From NCBI GenBank assembly GCA_903917565.1, contig CAIXBB010000033.1:1-64000 (forward strand): 64,000 nt of DNA. Reading direction: 5' to 3'. This stretch comes from an uncultured cyanobacterium. GTDB lineage: Bacteria > Cyanobacteriota > Cyanobacteriia > PCC-6307 > Cyanobiaceae. This document shows positions 1-8,495 of this stretch, piece by piece. The translations under genes and the position numbers were made by a program. The notes under the pieces were generated by a model. The model was not told the DNA's origin. It saw only the letters and a program-made list of their open reading frames with translations, and ran no database searches. How positions within the stretch are numbered: position 1 is the stretch's first letter; every line of letters begins with the position of its first letter.

Positions 1-138
1 CAGGATGGAGTACAACACCTACAGACCGCATTCGGCTCTCCAGGGGCGTACGCCCCTGGAAGTCCTCCAGCAATGGAAAGCGGCCTGATCACCCCACCAG
101 CTCTCATAGGAACTGGACCACTGATGGGGGTCACGTCA
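1..138 (+). mobile_element. 3' end of an IS3-family insertion sequence (cut by window edge)
   Basis: The end of a transposase frame is followed by about 50 bases ending in GGGGGTCACGTCA. Read on the other strand this starts TGACGTGACCCCC and continues to GGTCCAGTTCC, which resembles the terminal inverted repeats of IS3-type elements that open with TGA. The left part lies outside the window, so completeness and any target duplication cannot be judged. The boundary at about 138 is an inference from the terminal-repeat look. Confidence 0.55.
2..88 (+). CDS. IS3-family transposase, C-terminal 28 residues (partial)
   Basis: The open frame enters from the left edge and ends at TGA 86-88. It encodes the last residues of an IS3 OrfB-type integrase (DDE catalytic core, rve family). 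The diagnostic string is YNTYRPHSALQGRTPLEVL, which matches the Y-N-x-x-R-P-H-x-A-L-x-x-x-x-P family signature just after the catalytic Glu. The DDE residues themselves are upstream of the window. It may be an intact gene or part of a truncated element; the surrounding pseudogenes suggest an insertion-prone region. Confidence 0.75.
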   Translation, partial: RMEYNTYRPHSALQGRTPLEVLQQWKAA

Positions 139-260
139 GCCGAGTGCCACCTGACCCATCGTTCAAGTGGAGCATCAATGGAAGGCCCCCGCACAGCTCG
201 AATGTGAGGCGGTAAAATGCACATGACACACCTACAGCCAACGTAGAATCCAAGCAGTCA

Positions 261-796
261 ATGATCGACGTCAAATACTGTCAACTCATGGCTGAATACA
301 ATAAGTGGATGAACGGGAAGATCTTCCGTGTAGGCGCGTCAATTTCAGAGAAGGAGTTGCGTAAAGACTGCGGAGCATATCTTAAGTCGATCTACATGAC
401 CCTGAACCACATCGCCTACGCAGACTTAGCATTCATCTCGCGCTTCACCGACTACCCGCCGGATGTTTCTCCGCTAGGTGAAGACTTGTTTGGTGGATTT
501 ACGCAGTTGCGTACCGATTGTGAGCTCATGGATCAGAGACTCTTGATCTGGTCAACCACTCTCACACCAGATTTGCTGGCCCTTCCGCTCACCTACGTCA
601 GCAAAGCTGATTGAAGGGAGAGGACTGTCCCACGCTGGGTACTAGTCACTCACCTGTTCAATCATCAGACCCATCACCGGGGTCAAGTCACAACCTTACT
701 TTCACAGCGCCGCCTGACATTAAGATCCAGTGGCCAGGGCCAGACATGCCCTCTATGCACATCGGGCTCCTGCCCGCCACTGATCTCAACGTTTGA
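261..796 (+). pseudogene. DinB-family protein, interrupted by an in-frame TGA
   Basis: The first 117 codons read as the N-terminal part of a DinB/YfiT-like four-helix-bundle protein, with an early metal-ligand His in LNHIAYAD. Translation stops at TGA 612-614, but the same frame continues with PRWVLVTHLFNHQTHHRGQ, the very characteristic second half carrying the two other metal-ligand His residues. A second lesion appears near 700, where the similarity moves to another frame and ends at 796. DinB-type proteins are putative metal-dependent thiol transferases or hydrolases of about 160-170 residues. The sequence is more AT-rich than the core genome and lies just beside an IS3 end. I infer a dead gene; a sequencing error at the TGA is the alternative, but two lesions argue against it. 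Confidence 0.8.
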
Positions 797-936
797 TCTA
801 CAAGTGCAATGAGGCTGATTGAGAGTATCAAGCTACTCATCTCATCGAGTGGAATCGCCAGGCATGAAATGGGCGATTGAATGTGCGTCGAAGTGCACGG
901 GAGGTAGAGTTCCAAAGTCTCATCCGGTAGGCTCCA

Positions 937-1677
937 ATGCGTGCTCCAATCGCCTTTGCTGCTGGCCTGCTGGCGAGCTGCTTTCCGGCAGCGGGCGCCC
1001 TGGCCCAGGTGGCGATCGAGAGCCAAAGGGTCACGTTTGGAGCCGGCGCCGATTCCACCCTGCTCAAGGGCCAGCTCATGGGTGACCAGACCGTCGACTA
1101 CAAACTGCGTGCCGGCGCCGGTCAGACCCTGACAGTGGAGCTCAAGGGTTCCAATTCGCAGAACTATTTCAACGTGATGGCGGCCGGGACCGACAATGCC
1201 CTGTTCATCGGCAGCAGCTCCGGCAACCGCTTCCGGGGCCTCCTGCCCAGTGATGGCGATGTCAGGGTGAGGTTGTACCTGATGCGTCCGGCGGCGCGCC
1301 GCAATGAAACCAGCACCTACAGCCTGAACGTGGGGATTGGCGGTGCTGCTCTCGCCCCTCTGCCCGCGTCCCGCGATGCCCTGATCCCCGGCACTCCTTA
1401 TCACGCCTCTGGGGAGGTGCCCTGTGTGTCCGGGAGCAGCGGTAAGGCCAGCAGGTGCAAGGCCTCCGTGATCCGCCGGACCAACAACAGCGGCACGGTG
1501 GTGGTCACCAACCCCGAGGGCCAGAAGCGTCAGTTTCTCTTCGTGAATGGCAAAGCTGTTGCTTCCGATCAGCCCGAGAAGCTCTCGGTGCAGCGACGCG
1601 GCGATGTTTCGGTGCTGCTGCTTGGGGAGAACTTCGAGCGCTATGAAATTGTCGATGCCCTCGTGGTGGGGGGCTGA
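937..1677 (+). CDS. Secreted two-domain protein, PliG-like N-terminal half
   Basis: 246 residues with a clear Sec signal peptide (about 1-23, ending AGALA). Residues about 28-130 (VTFGAGADSTLLKG, YKLRAGAGQTL, YLMRPAARRNE) resemble periplasmic proteins often labelled DNA breaking-rejoining protein or inhibitor of g-type lysozyme (PliG fold). Residues about 150-246 form a second region with two Cys (VPC...SRC), a P-E-G turn and an ERYEI-like C-terminus. The fold assignment is from recognition only; lysozyme inhibition is not shown. It stands alone, followed after 14 bases by a broken nuclease gene. The C-terminal part shares a motif with two other secreted proteins here (see findings). Confidence 0.7.
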   Translation: MRAPIAFAAGLLASCFPAAGALAQVAIESQRVTFGAGADSTLLKGQLMGDQTVDYKLRAGAGQTLTVELKGSNSQNYFNVMAAGTDNALFIGSSSGNRFRGLLPSDGDVRVRLYLMRPAARRNETSTYSLNVGIGGAALAPLPASRDALIPGTPYHASGEVPCVSGSSGKASRCKASVIRRTNNSGTVVVTNPEGQKRQFLFVNGKAVASDQPEKLSVQRRGDVSVLLLGENFERYEIVDALVVGG

Positions 1678-1691
1678 GGCCTCTGGTCTCT

Positions 1692-2067
1692 TTGATGGAT
1701 GCCGCGGTGAATCGTGCCTTCATGGGCCTGTCGGCTCTGCTCCTGTCGATCACGGGGGAGACGGTTCGTGCCATTCCCCCGCCCCCACCCGACGATGTTC
1801 GACTCGTGAGGGTGCTTGATGGCACCACGATCGTGGTGGCCCCTTACGGCGATCCGTTCAAGGTGCGGCTCGCCTGCATCCACCTCAGAGATCATTCCAA
1901 ATGGGTCAACAGTGCCGGTCAATCTGATCTTGCCAGAGGCCGCCATGGCGCTGATGGATCGATCATCTCTGAACCTGTGTAACACAGAACGTTATTCACA
2001 GTCGGAGTTGAGTGCCAGATCCAAGCGACTGGGATTCTGGGGGGCCAGTTCAGTCTCTGGCAAATAG
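1692..2067 (+). pseudogene. Frameshifted staphylococcal-nuclease-like secreted protein
   Basis: The first frame (from ATG 1692) gives a signal-like N-terminus, then VRLVRVLDGTTIVV and FKVRLACIHLRD, matching the opening beta strands of SNase/thermonuclease domains. The usual D-G-D-T has become D-G-T-T. After about 1900 the first frame loses sense, and another frame gives ELSARSKRLGFWG, the typical C-terminal helix signature, ending at 2067. The gene is therefore split by at least one frameshift and has lost a key acidic residue. Functional SNase-like proteins cut DNA and RNA outside the cytoplasm; this copy is unlikely to be active. Confidence 0.65.
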
Positions 2068-2261
2068 CGACAGTCCACGTGTGCTGCTGATCAAGTCTGG
2101 ACAAGACTTGGGCAACAAAACACAACAAGACCATGGGTAACTGATGCAATCCCGTTATGAACGTTCTTTGGTTTCTCCTCGTCGGTGATCTCGTGGTGGC
2201 AACCTTCGGCGCGGTGATCCTGTTGGTGGTTCCCCTGCGCAGCCAGTGTTGGAACTGGACG

Positions 2262-2660
2262 TCACCGGGCCAGGATTCTGATCTCCTCTATGGCCTTATT
2301 CCCAGTCAACTCTCTCCACTTGAGTAGCGATTGAGTGACTTCCAGGATTTGATACTTTGTTGGCCCGCCCACATAGCCAAAGTCATCGCCCGTAAGAATG
2401 CATCCCCTTTCAAGACATTTTCCGGTATAGGTCAATGTCATTGCGCTTTGCCTTCCTTCGGGCGTCCATACCAGAACCTTGCCTGGGCGTCTGCTGACTA
2501 CCTTTACCTTGCAAGAACCGGGTATGTTGTCACCATAGCGACATGAAGCGTCCTTTGATCCTGCCGGTGGCTTGCTACCGCCATCGGAAAGCACAGGGCA
2601 TGGAATACTGAGTATTGCCCCTAAAGCGATGGTGGTTGCAATCAGCGAAATAAATCTCAT
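2262..2660 (-). CDS. Small secreted Cys-containing protein, unknown function
   Basis: 132 residues with a signal peptide (about 1-25, IPCPVLS). The mature part carries two Cys pairs (SCRYGDNIPGSC and KCLERGC) around a beta-rich stretch with KVLVWTPEGR. I do not recognise a named family. The middle resembles the C-terminal region of the secreted protein at 937-1677 and the secreted protein at 27511-27948 (Cys, short spacer, Cys, then V-x-W/V, P-E-G or D-G, and M-T). Base composition is poorer in GC than the core genome. No operon partner; it faces the broken nuclease. Confidence 0.55.
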   Translation of the reverse strand: MRFISLIATTIALGAILSIPCPVLSDGGSKPPAGSKDASCRYGDNIPGSCKVKVVSRRPGKVLVWTPEGRQSAMTLTYTGKCLERGCILTGDDFGYVGGPTKYQILEVTQSLLKWRELTGNKAIEEIRILAR

Positions 2661-2889
2661 TGCAGCAGTTTAAGAATGCTCATCTAACTATACAACTATT
2701 CTCGCTCCAGGTCTTCCAATCGGGACAGTCGATGCGTCCCAGTCCACGTTTGCGTGGCGCCGATTCGTTGTGCCTTTGGATGGAGGCTAACATCAAGATT
2801 CAACGGTCCGATCCAAAGATGCTTGATCATTGCGCAGGGCTTCTGCTCGTCGCTTATCTTGAACGGTAGGCGCCCCAAGGCATCGTTCC

Positions 2890-3102
2890 ATGCCTATCGA
2901 AGCAGCCCTTGAAGCAGATGTACCGGCACTGACGGAGCTGTTGTCGGTGTTGTTCACGCCGGAGGCTGAGTTCAAGCCTGATCCAGAGGCGCAGCGTCGC
3001 GGCCTTCTCCGAATCATCACGAACCCGGAAGTCGGTAACGTCTTGGTGGCGAAGGACGGTGCTGCGGTGCTTGCAATGGTTCATCTTCTTTTTACGGTCT
3101 AA
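2890..3102 (+). pseudogene. GNAT acetyltransferase, N-terminal fragment
   Basis: 70 residues that look like the first third of a GNAT N-acetyltransferase: an N-terminal helix (ADVPALTELLSVLF), the FKPDPEAQRRGL segment and a strand ending AMVHLLFTV. Family members run to about 150 residues and carry the acetyl-CoA loop R/Q-x-x-G-x-G/A after this point. Here a TAA follows the strand directly and no continuation is visible in other frames to about 3500, so the acetyl-CoA site is missing. I infer a truncated, inactive gene. Confidence 0.6.
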
Positions 3103-3563
3103 ACTGCGCTGCGTTTACGTTTGGCGGGCGGTCATTCGTCATCGGCATTCCATTCCGTTCCACGCCACTGCCTTCGGTAGCGCGTGAACGCAACCGTTCG
3201 CTCGACCATGAGCAAGGGGCGCTAAACTGTCATCATGCGAATGAATCCCTTTGATCCCCACAACCCATCCCCCACCCCCCACCAAGCCTCTTTGTAGGAA
3301 GCGCCATGGAGACCGGATTCATCATGGTGCCCTGGCTCGGTCAATGCCAGGAACGTTGATGCCCCTGGCGTCTCTCCTTTCGAGTTCAATTCCCGATCTG
3401 CAGCCACTTTTCGAGGAGTTCGCGGCCTGGCTGAAGCGCGCCAGCGAATCCCCTTGAGGCTGGGCACTGTTGTCGGAGCGCAGCGACGCGCCTTACCCCT
3501 TTGCGGGAGCGGAACAGCCATGTCAGGTCTCCATCGCCTGGCCAGCTGCGATGGGACTCCGCG
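3103..3563. other. Gene-poor stretch, no supportable gene
   Basis: Roughly 460 bases between the acetyltransferase fragment and the ABC membrane protein. Short frames exist, for example ATG 3238 with 18-20 codons rich in Pro and His, but none shows a recognisable domain or a convincing ribosome site. It may hold remnants of a deleted gene; the phrase IPDLQPLFEEFAAWLKRA near 3395-3450 looks protein-like but cannot be assigned. Confidence 0.4.
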
Positions 3564-4406
3564 ATGACACAGCCGTTTCTGTCCCTGGTTTCTCGAGCTG
3601 ATCGGTGGGCGATCGCCGGCACCTATACCCTGACCCTGCTGGAGAACCTCTGCATGCTCGCCTATCCGGCGCTCACCGGATGGGCTGTCGATGGCCTGCT
3701 GAAGAACAGCTACCGGGGCCTTTCGGCGCTGATCGCCGTGTGGCTCGTGCACCTTGTCGTTTCATTCGTCCGGCAGCGCTACGACACCCGTGTCTTCATG
3801 GGCCTCTATGCTCGCCTCGCCGTGCACACCGTCGCCGAGCAGAACAGCCGTGGTCACGGCACAAGCGTCGTGTCGGCGCGGGTCGAGATGATGCGCGACA
3901 TGGTCGGGTTCTTCGAAGCCGACGTGCCGGCGATGTTCTCCCAGGTGGTGACCGTGGTCGGTTCGCTGGTGATGCTCTTCACCTATGACCTCGAAGCAGG
4001 ATTCATCGCGATGGCGGTGCTGCTGCCGATGGCACTCGTCAACGCCTGGTACTGGCGGCGCGCTCTGAATCTGCACCGCGGGCTCAACGACCAGATCGAG
4101 CGTGAGATTGAGGACATCGAGTCGGCGCGCCTCCTGCGACTCCGTCGCCATTTCGGCCGTGTGCGTCGCTGGCATGTGCAACTGTCGGACAGTGAGTCGT
4201 GGACATGGAGCGTGACGGAGCTCGCCACGATCGTCGCGCTCGTTGTCATCCTGATCGACTTCACCCGTTCGCCGGGATTCAGCGCCGGTGCGATCTATGC
4301 CGTGCTCGCCTATGTGTTTGATTATCTGGAGGGCCTTGACCACGCTCCGACGTTGGTGAACAACGTCGCTCGGCTCAAGGACATTCGTGCGCGGCTGGGA
4401 CGCTGA
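3564..4406 (+). CDS. Stand-alone six-TM ABC-exporter-type membrane domain protein
   Basis: 280 residues from ATG 3564. Hydrophobic segments near residues 15-40, 45-70, 125-145, 150-170 and 230-270 follow the layout of a type-I ABC exporter transmembrane domain, including the cytoplasmic loop with SARVEMMRDM. The protein ends after the last TM region (VARLKDIRARLGR) and there is no Walker A, signature or Walker B motif in it or in the next 1 kb on this strand. It therefore needs an ATPase encoded elsewhere, or is a transmembrane-only member of the family. An in-frame start further upstream (3501) is possible but less likely. Confidence 0.7.
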   Translation: MTQPFLSLVSRADRWAIAGTYTLTLLENLCMLAYPALTGWAVDGLLKNSYRGLSALIAVWLVHLVVSFVRQRYDTRVFMGLYARLAVHTVAEQNSRGHGTSVVSARVEMMRDMVGFFEADVPAMFSQVVTVVGSLVMLFTYDLEAGFIAMAVLLPMALVNAWYWRRALNLHRGLNDQIEREIEDIESARLLRLRRHFGRVRRWHVQLSDSESWTWSVTELATIVALVVILIDFTRSPGFSAGAIYAVLAYVFDYLEGLDHAPTLVNNVARLKDIRARLGR

Positions 4407-4523
4407 GGATCAACAGATCACACGGTGAAGAAGAATGGTGCTGCGAGAATCGATCAACTGGGCGGCACCTCGTCTGGCATCAAGCTCCTGCCACAACTGG
4501 TTGCCCGCGATCCAGGGTGTCGA

Positions 4524-5240
4524 TCAACGTCCGTCGACTGGGGTGAGCAGCGCCAGGGCTTCGGCCTGGTGGTCGCCCTGCCAGAGCCATTGCCACTGCC
4601 AACCGCAGGCCTCGGCGGTGCGGCGGATGGCGTCCCGATCCGGCGGGAGGTCGAACTGGCTGAGGTGGTCGATCACCGGCTGCTGCTGCTCGGGCGCCAG
4701 CACGCTCCAGCTGCTGCGGATCCGCCGCACGTAGCGGGCCACGTAGGCCTGGTGGTCTTCCCCGGGCGGGCGGAACACGTCGGCCCAGAGGAAGAGGCCC
4801 TGCGGTGCCAGATGGCGGCGGCAGAGCCGCAGGAAGCGGCCCTTGTCGTCGCCGCTGAGATGGTGAATGGCGAAGGCGGAATGGAGCAGGTCGACCGGTT
4901 CGGGCCCCGGTTCCGCTTCGGCCCAGGCCAGCAGATCCTGCGCCCGCCACTGGCAGGGGTAGGGCACCGGGCCCAGGGCGGCCGCCGCCAGGGGCAGCAC
5001 CGGGGCGGAAAGATCCACCCCCAGGTACGAGCCCAGCGGCAGGCGTCGCAGCAGGGGGGCCATCACGGCGAGGTCGCCGCAGCCGAGATCCACCATCCGG
5101 GCCGGAGCTGCCCCTGCCGGCCGTGCGGCCAACCAGGCCTCCACCGCCTGGCTCAGCGCTGCCGTCAGGGCCCGGTGCTGCATCAGGTCGTTGTCCACCA
5201 CCGCCCGGTAGGTGGACCACTGGCGATCGAAGAAGTCCAT
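4524..5240 (-). CDS. Class I SAM-dependent methyltransferase
   Basis: 238 residues. Motif I is MVDLGCGDLAVMAP (about residues 50-63), followed by GVDLSAP (motif post-I) and DLLHSAFAIHHL (motif II/III region), the order of a Rossmann-fold methyltransferase. The C-terminal half (KGRFLRLCRRHLAPQG, then FLWADVF) is typical of family 25-type small-molecule methyltransferases. The substrate is unknown. It is transcribed away from the polyamine transporter, with the shared upstream region at 5241-5390. Composition matches the core genome. Confidence 0.8.
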   Translation of the reverse strand: MDFFDRQWSTYRAVVDNDLMQHRALTAALSQAVEAWLAARPAGAAPARMVDLGCGDLAVMAPLLRRLPLGSYLGVDLSAPVLPLAAAALGPVPYPCQWRAQDLLAWAEAEPGPEPVDLLHSAFAIHHLSGDDKGRFLRLCRRHLAPQGLFLWADVFRPPGEDHQAYVARYVRRIRSSWSVLAPEQQQPVIDHLSQFDLPPDRDAIRRTAEACGWQWQWLWQGDHQAEALALLTPVDGR

Positions 5241-5390
5241 CCGATGGCGCGGGCGTCAGCCTCCACCGTGAGGATGGCAGCCCGGGGCCCGTTGAGGCAC
5301 CCCCGCAGCGGATCAAGCGCCCGATCCGTCATTGGTGGACATTTGGGGGGGCAAGCCATTGCTAGACAGTGGCCCGACCTGCTGCCGCGC

Positions 5391-6446
5391 GTGCTGACGG
5401 AGCCTGCAACGCTGAACGGCTCCGAGGTGGCCGATCGTCCCGGCGTCGCCGAGGCGATCGCCCTGCGCCAGGTGAGCCGCCGATTCGGCGAGCTGGCCGG
5501 CGTGGAGGCGTTGAGCCTCTCGATCGCAGCCGGGGAGTTTTTCTCCCTGCTGGGCCCTTCGGGTTGCGGCAAGACCACCACCCTGCGTCTGATCGCCGGT
5601 TTCGAGCGTCCCCAGTCGGGCCGCATCCTGCTGCAAGGCCACGACCTCACCGACGCGCCGCCCCATCGGCGGCCGGTGAACCTGGTGTTCCAGAACTACG
5701 CCCTTTTCCCCCATCTGAGCGTCTGGGACAACGTGGCCTTCGGGCCCCGCTCCCAGCGGCTCGCCGAGGCGGAGATCCGCCAGCGGGTGGGGCAGACCCT
5801 GAAGGTGGTTCGGCTTGCGGAGCTGGCACGCCGGCGGCCCCACCAGCTCTCCGGCGGTCAGCAGCAGCGGGTGGCCCTGGCGCGGGCGCTGGTCAACGCA
5901 CCGGCTGCCCTGCTGCTGGACGAGCCCCTGGCGGCCCTCGACCCCGACCTGCGCCGCACGATGCGCACCGAGCTCAAGCGCATTCAGCGGGAGGTGGGCA
6001 TCACCTTCCTGCTGGTGACCCACGACCGCGAAGAGGCCCTCAGCCTCAGCGACCGCCTGGCGGTGCTGCATGGGGGCCGGCTGGAGCAGGTGGGGTCCCC
6101 TCGGGAGCTGTACGACCGCCCCCGCAGTGCCGTGGTGGCCACCTTCCTGGGGGCCGCCAACCTGCTGCCGGAGGGGTTCGGTGGGGGCGTGCGGCTGCTG
6201 CGGCCGGAGCGCCTGCGTCTGAGTGCCAACCCGCCCGAAGCGGGGGAACGGGGGCTGCGGGCGCGGGTGCGGGAGCTGGCGTTCCAGGGGGCCACCGTGG
6301 AGGTGCGGCTGAGCGGCGAGAACGATCTGCCCCTGATCGCCATCGACACCACCGCCCATCTGCCGGACCATCTCCGCGTCGGCGAGGAGCTCTGGTGCCG
6401 CTGGGATCCGGCCGACAGCCATCTGCTGGAGGCCCCATCGCCATGA
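5391..6446 (+). CDS. potA: Polyamine-type ABC importer, ATP-binding subunit
   Basis: About 351 residues from GTG 5391. No ATG is available; GTG 5427 is an alternative and the open frame extends far upstream without coding sense. It contains Walker A GPSGCGKTT (about residue 55), Q-loop FQNYALFPH, signature LSGGQQQRVALA (about 153), Walker B LLLDEPLAALD and switch VTHDREEA. The C-terminal domain has a TOBE-like beta region with RPERLRL, typical of PotA/MalK-type ATPases. The stop overlaps the start of the next gene (ATGA at 6443-6446), indicating a coupled operon potA-D-B-C. The substrate, spermidine/putrescine or a related cation, is inferred from the family. Confidence 0.88.
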   Translation: MLTEPATLNGSEVADRPGVAEAIALRQVSRRFGELAGVEALSLSIAAGEFFSLLGPSGCGKTTTLRLIAGFERPQSGRILLQGHDLTDAPPHRRPVNLVFQNYALFPHLSVWDNVAFGPRSQRLAEAEIRQRVGQTLKVVRLAELARRRPHQLSGGQQQRVALARALVNAPAALLLDEPLAALDPDLRRTMRTELKRIQREVGITFLLVTHDREEALSLSDRLAVLHGGRLEQVGSPRELYDRPRSAVVATFLGAANLLPEGFGGGVRLLRPERLRLSANPPEAGERGLRARVRELAFQGATVEVRLSGENDLPLIAIDTTAHLPDHLRVGEELWCRWDPADSHLLEAPSP

Positions 6447-7618
6447 AAGAGATCCGCCCCCATCCCCGCGGCCGCCGGTCGTTCCTCAGGCGACTGGCCC
6501 TGGGAGCCGGCGCGGCCGCCCTTGGCCCGGCGCTGCTGCAGGCCTGCGGCCGGGGCCCGGGGGGCCGCGAGGGTGCTGACGGGGGCGGCGCCGGAGGGGG
6601 TGAGCTGGTGATCTCAAACTTCCCCCTCTACATCGATGTCAACGCCCCCGGCGCTCCCGGCAGCGTCTCCCGCTTCCAGAAGGACACCGGCATCAGGGTG
6701 CGCTACGTCGAGGACGTCAACGATGTGCGCCAGTTCTTCGCCCGCCTCCAGCCCCAGCTGGCCGCCGGGCGGCCCCTCGCCCAGGATCTGATCGTGCTCA
6801 CCGGCTGGATGGCCGGAAGGCTGATCCGGCTGGGCTGGGTGGAGCCGCTGCCGCTGGCGGAAGTGCCCAACGCCCGCTACCTCGTTCCTTCCCTGCGCAA
6901 GCCCTCCTGGGATCCGGAGCAGCGCTATAGCCTTCCCTGGCAGTCCGGCATTGCCGGCATCGCCTACAACATCAAGGCCACCGGCCGGGAACTGCGCGGG
7001 GTCGAGGATCTGTTCGATCCGGCGCTCAAGGGCCGCGTGTCGGCGCTGCTGGAGATGCGCGACACCATGGGCCTGCTGATGCTGGCCAACGGCCAGGACA
7101 TCACCCGCCCCACCTGGGCGGCGGCCCAGCCCTCCTTCAAGCGGCTGGAGCAGGCCCGCAAGGACGGTCAGATCCGCCGCTTCACCGGCAACGACTACCA
7201 GAACGATCTGCTGGCCGGAAACCTGGCCGCCTGCATCGGCTGGTCGGGGGATGTGGCGCAGCTGGCCATGGAGAAGCCCGACCTGCGCTTTCTGGTGCCG
7301 GACAGCGGCGGCGTGCTCTGGGCCGACGTGATGCTGATGCCCAAGGGAACCCGCCACCGGCAGGAGGTGGCGCGCTGGCTGAACTGGGTCTACGAGCCGG
7401 TGGAAGCGGCACGCATCGCCGCCGCGGTGCAGTACATCTCCCCGGTGGAAGGGGTGCGCGAGGTGCTGGCGAAGGATCCCGCCACCGCCCCTCTGGCGGC
7501 CAATCCCCTGATGTTCCCGGATGCGGCCATGCAGAAGAAGCTGCACGTCTTCGGGCCGCTCAGCGACCAGGAGGAGGCCCGCTGGGAGGAGCGCTTTGCC
7601 CAGATCACCGATGGCTGA
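6443..7618 (+). CDS. potD: Polyamine-type ABC importer, periplasmic binding protein
   Basis: 391 residues. The N-terminus carries GRRSFLRRLAL, a twin-arginine-like motif, followed by a hydrophobic stretch and a lipobox ending LLQAC. It is therefore probably an exported lipoprotein, possibly through Tat. The mature part is a type II solute-binding protein: LVISNFPLYIDVN, an extended Pro/Trp-rich ligand groove (LPWQSGIAGIAYN) and IGWSGDVAQL, which match PotD/PotF. It lies between potA and potB with overlaps on both sides, which supports a joint transport function. Confidence 0.87.
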   Translation: MKEIRPHPRGRRSFLRRLALGAGAAALGPALLQACGRGPGGREGADGGGAGGGELVISNFPLYIDVNAPGAPGSVSRFQKDTGIRVRYVEDVNDVRQFFARLQPQLAAGRPLAQDLIVLTGWMAGRLIRLGWVEPLPLAEVPNARYLVPSLRKPSWDPEQRYSLPWQSGIAGIAYNIKATGRELRGVEDLFDPALKGRVSALLEMRDTMGLLMLANGQDITRPTWAAAQPSFKRLEQARKDGQIRRFTGNDYQNDLLAGNLAACIGWSGDVAQLAMEKPDLRFLVPDSGGVLWADVMLMPKGTRHRQEVARWLNWVYEPVEAARIAAAVQYISPVEGVREVLAKDPATAPLAANPLMFPDAAMQKKLHVFGPLSDQEEARWEERFAQITDG

Positions 7619-8495
7619 CGCCCGCCGGCCCATGTGGCCGTGGCTCCTGCTGACGCCCGGCCTGCTCTGGCTCCTGGGGCTGTACGTCCTGCCCCTGCTG
7701 GGTCTTGTGCCGCTGTCGCTGTCGGAGCCCCTCAGCCGCTTCGGCCTCGACACGGTGTTCCGCGGCCGGGTGGCCAACTACACCGAGGTGCTGCAGGCCT
7801 ATGGCCCGATACTGGTGCGCTCCTTCAGCTTCGCGACGATCGCCACGGCCGCGGGCCTGGTGCTGGCCTATCCGCTCGCCTTCGCGATCCGTTTCCGCGG
7901 CGGCCGCTGGCAGCCCCTGCTGATCGGTCTGGTGGTGCTGCCCTCGCTCAGCTCCTTCCTGGTGCGGGCGATCGCCTGGACCAGCCTGCTGGGGGACAAC
8001 GGCCCGGTGCTGGCCCTGGTGCAGAGCCTGGGGCTCACCGATGGGCTCAATGGGCTGGGGGTGCTGCGGGATGGCCGGCTGCTCAACACCCCCGCCGCCG
8101 TGATCATCGGGCTGACCAACAACCTGTTGCCGTTCCTGGTGCTGCCGCTGGTGGTGGCGATGCAGCGGATCGATCCCCGCTTGCTGGAGGCCGCCGCCGA
8201 TCTCCACGCCGGCCCGCTGCGCAGCTTCGCCCGGGTGGTGTGGCCCCTGTCGCTGCCGGGGCTCGGTGCCGGCCTGCTGCTGAGCCTGATCCCCGCCGCC
8301 GGGGATGTGGTGAACCCCCGCTTCCTCGGCGGGCCGAATGATCGGATGATCGCCAACGCGATCGAGAATCTGCTGCTGGTGCAACTGCAGGCGCCGCGGG
8401 CGGCGGCGCTGACGCTGGTGCTGATGGCCCTGATCACGGTGGCGGTGGTGCTGCAGTTGCGGGGTCGGGGGCTCCAGGAGTTGCCGCTGCCATGA
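7611..8495 (+). CDS. potB: Polyamine-type ABC importer, permease subunit 1
   Basis: 294 residues from ATG 7611, overlapping the potD stop by 8 bases. About six TM segments, the first at WPWLLLTPGLLWLLGLYVLPLL-like residues 8-30. The EAA loop, which docks the ATPase, reads EAAADLHAGPLRSFARVVWP (about 205-225), the PotB/PotH pattern. The C-terminus is followed directly by potC (ATGA overlap). In family complexes PotB and PotC form the membrane channel loaded by PotD. Confidence 0.87.
   Translation: MADARRPMWPWLLLTPGLLWLLGLYVLPLLGLVPLSLSEPLSRFGLDTVFRGRVANYTEVLQAYGPILVRSFSFATIATAAGLVLAYPLAFAIRFRGGRWQPLLIGLVVLPSLSSFLVRAIAWTSLLGDNGPVLALVQSLGLTDGLNGLGVLRDGRLLNTPAAVIIGLTNNLLPFLVLPLVVAMQRIDPRLLEAAADLHAGPLRSFARVVWPLSLPGLGAGLLLSLIPAAGDVVNPRFLGGPNDRMIANAIENLLLVQLQAPRAAALTLVLMALITVAVVLQLRGRGLQELPLP

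Noticed and set aside
688-1404. Minus-strand frame of 238 codons
   Set aside because: Opposite to the secreted PliG-like protein, which has a signal peptide and conserved blocks.
2157-2327. 56-codon plus-strand frame with one TM helix (MNVLWFLLVGDLVV)
   Set aside because: Overlaps the end of the minus-strand secreted protein, has no neighbour support and no family; kept only as a note.
4425-5390. Long plus-strand open frame upstream of potA
   Set aside because: It mirrors the minus-strand methyltransferase, has His/Gln/Gly-rich nonsense composition and no domain. potA sense starts only after about 5391.
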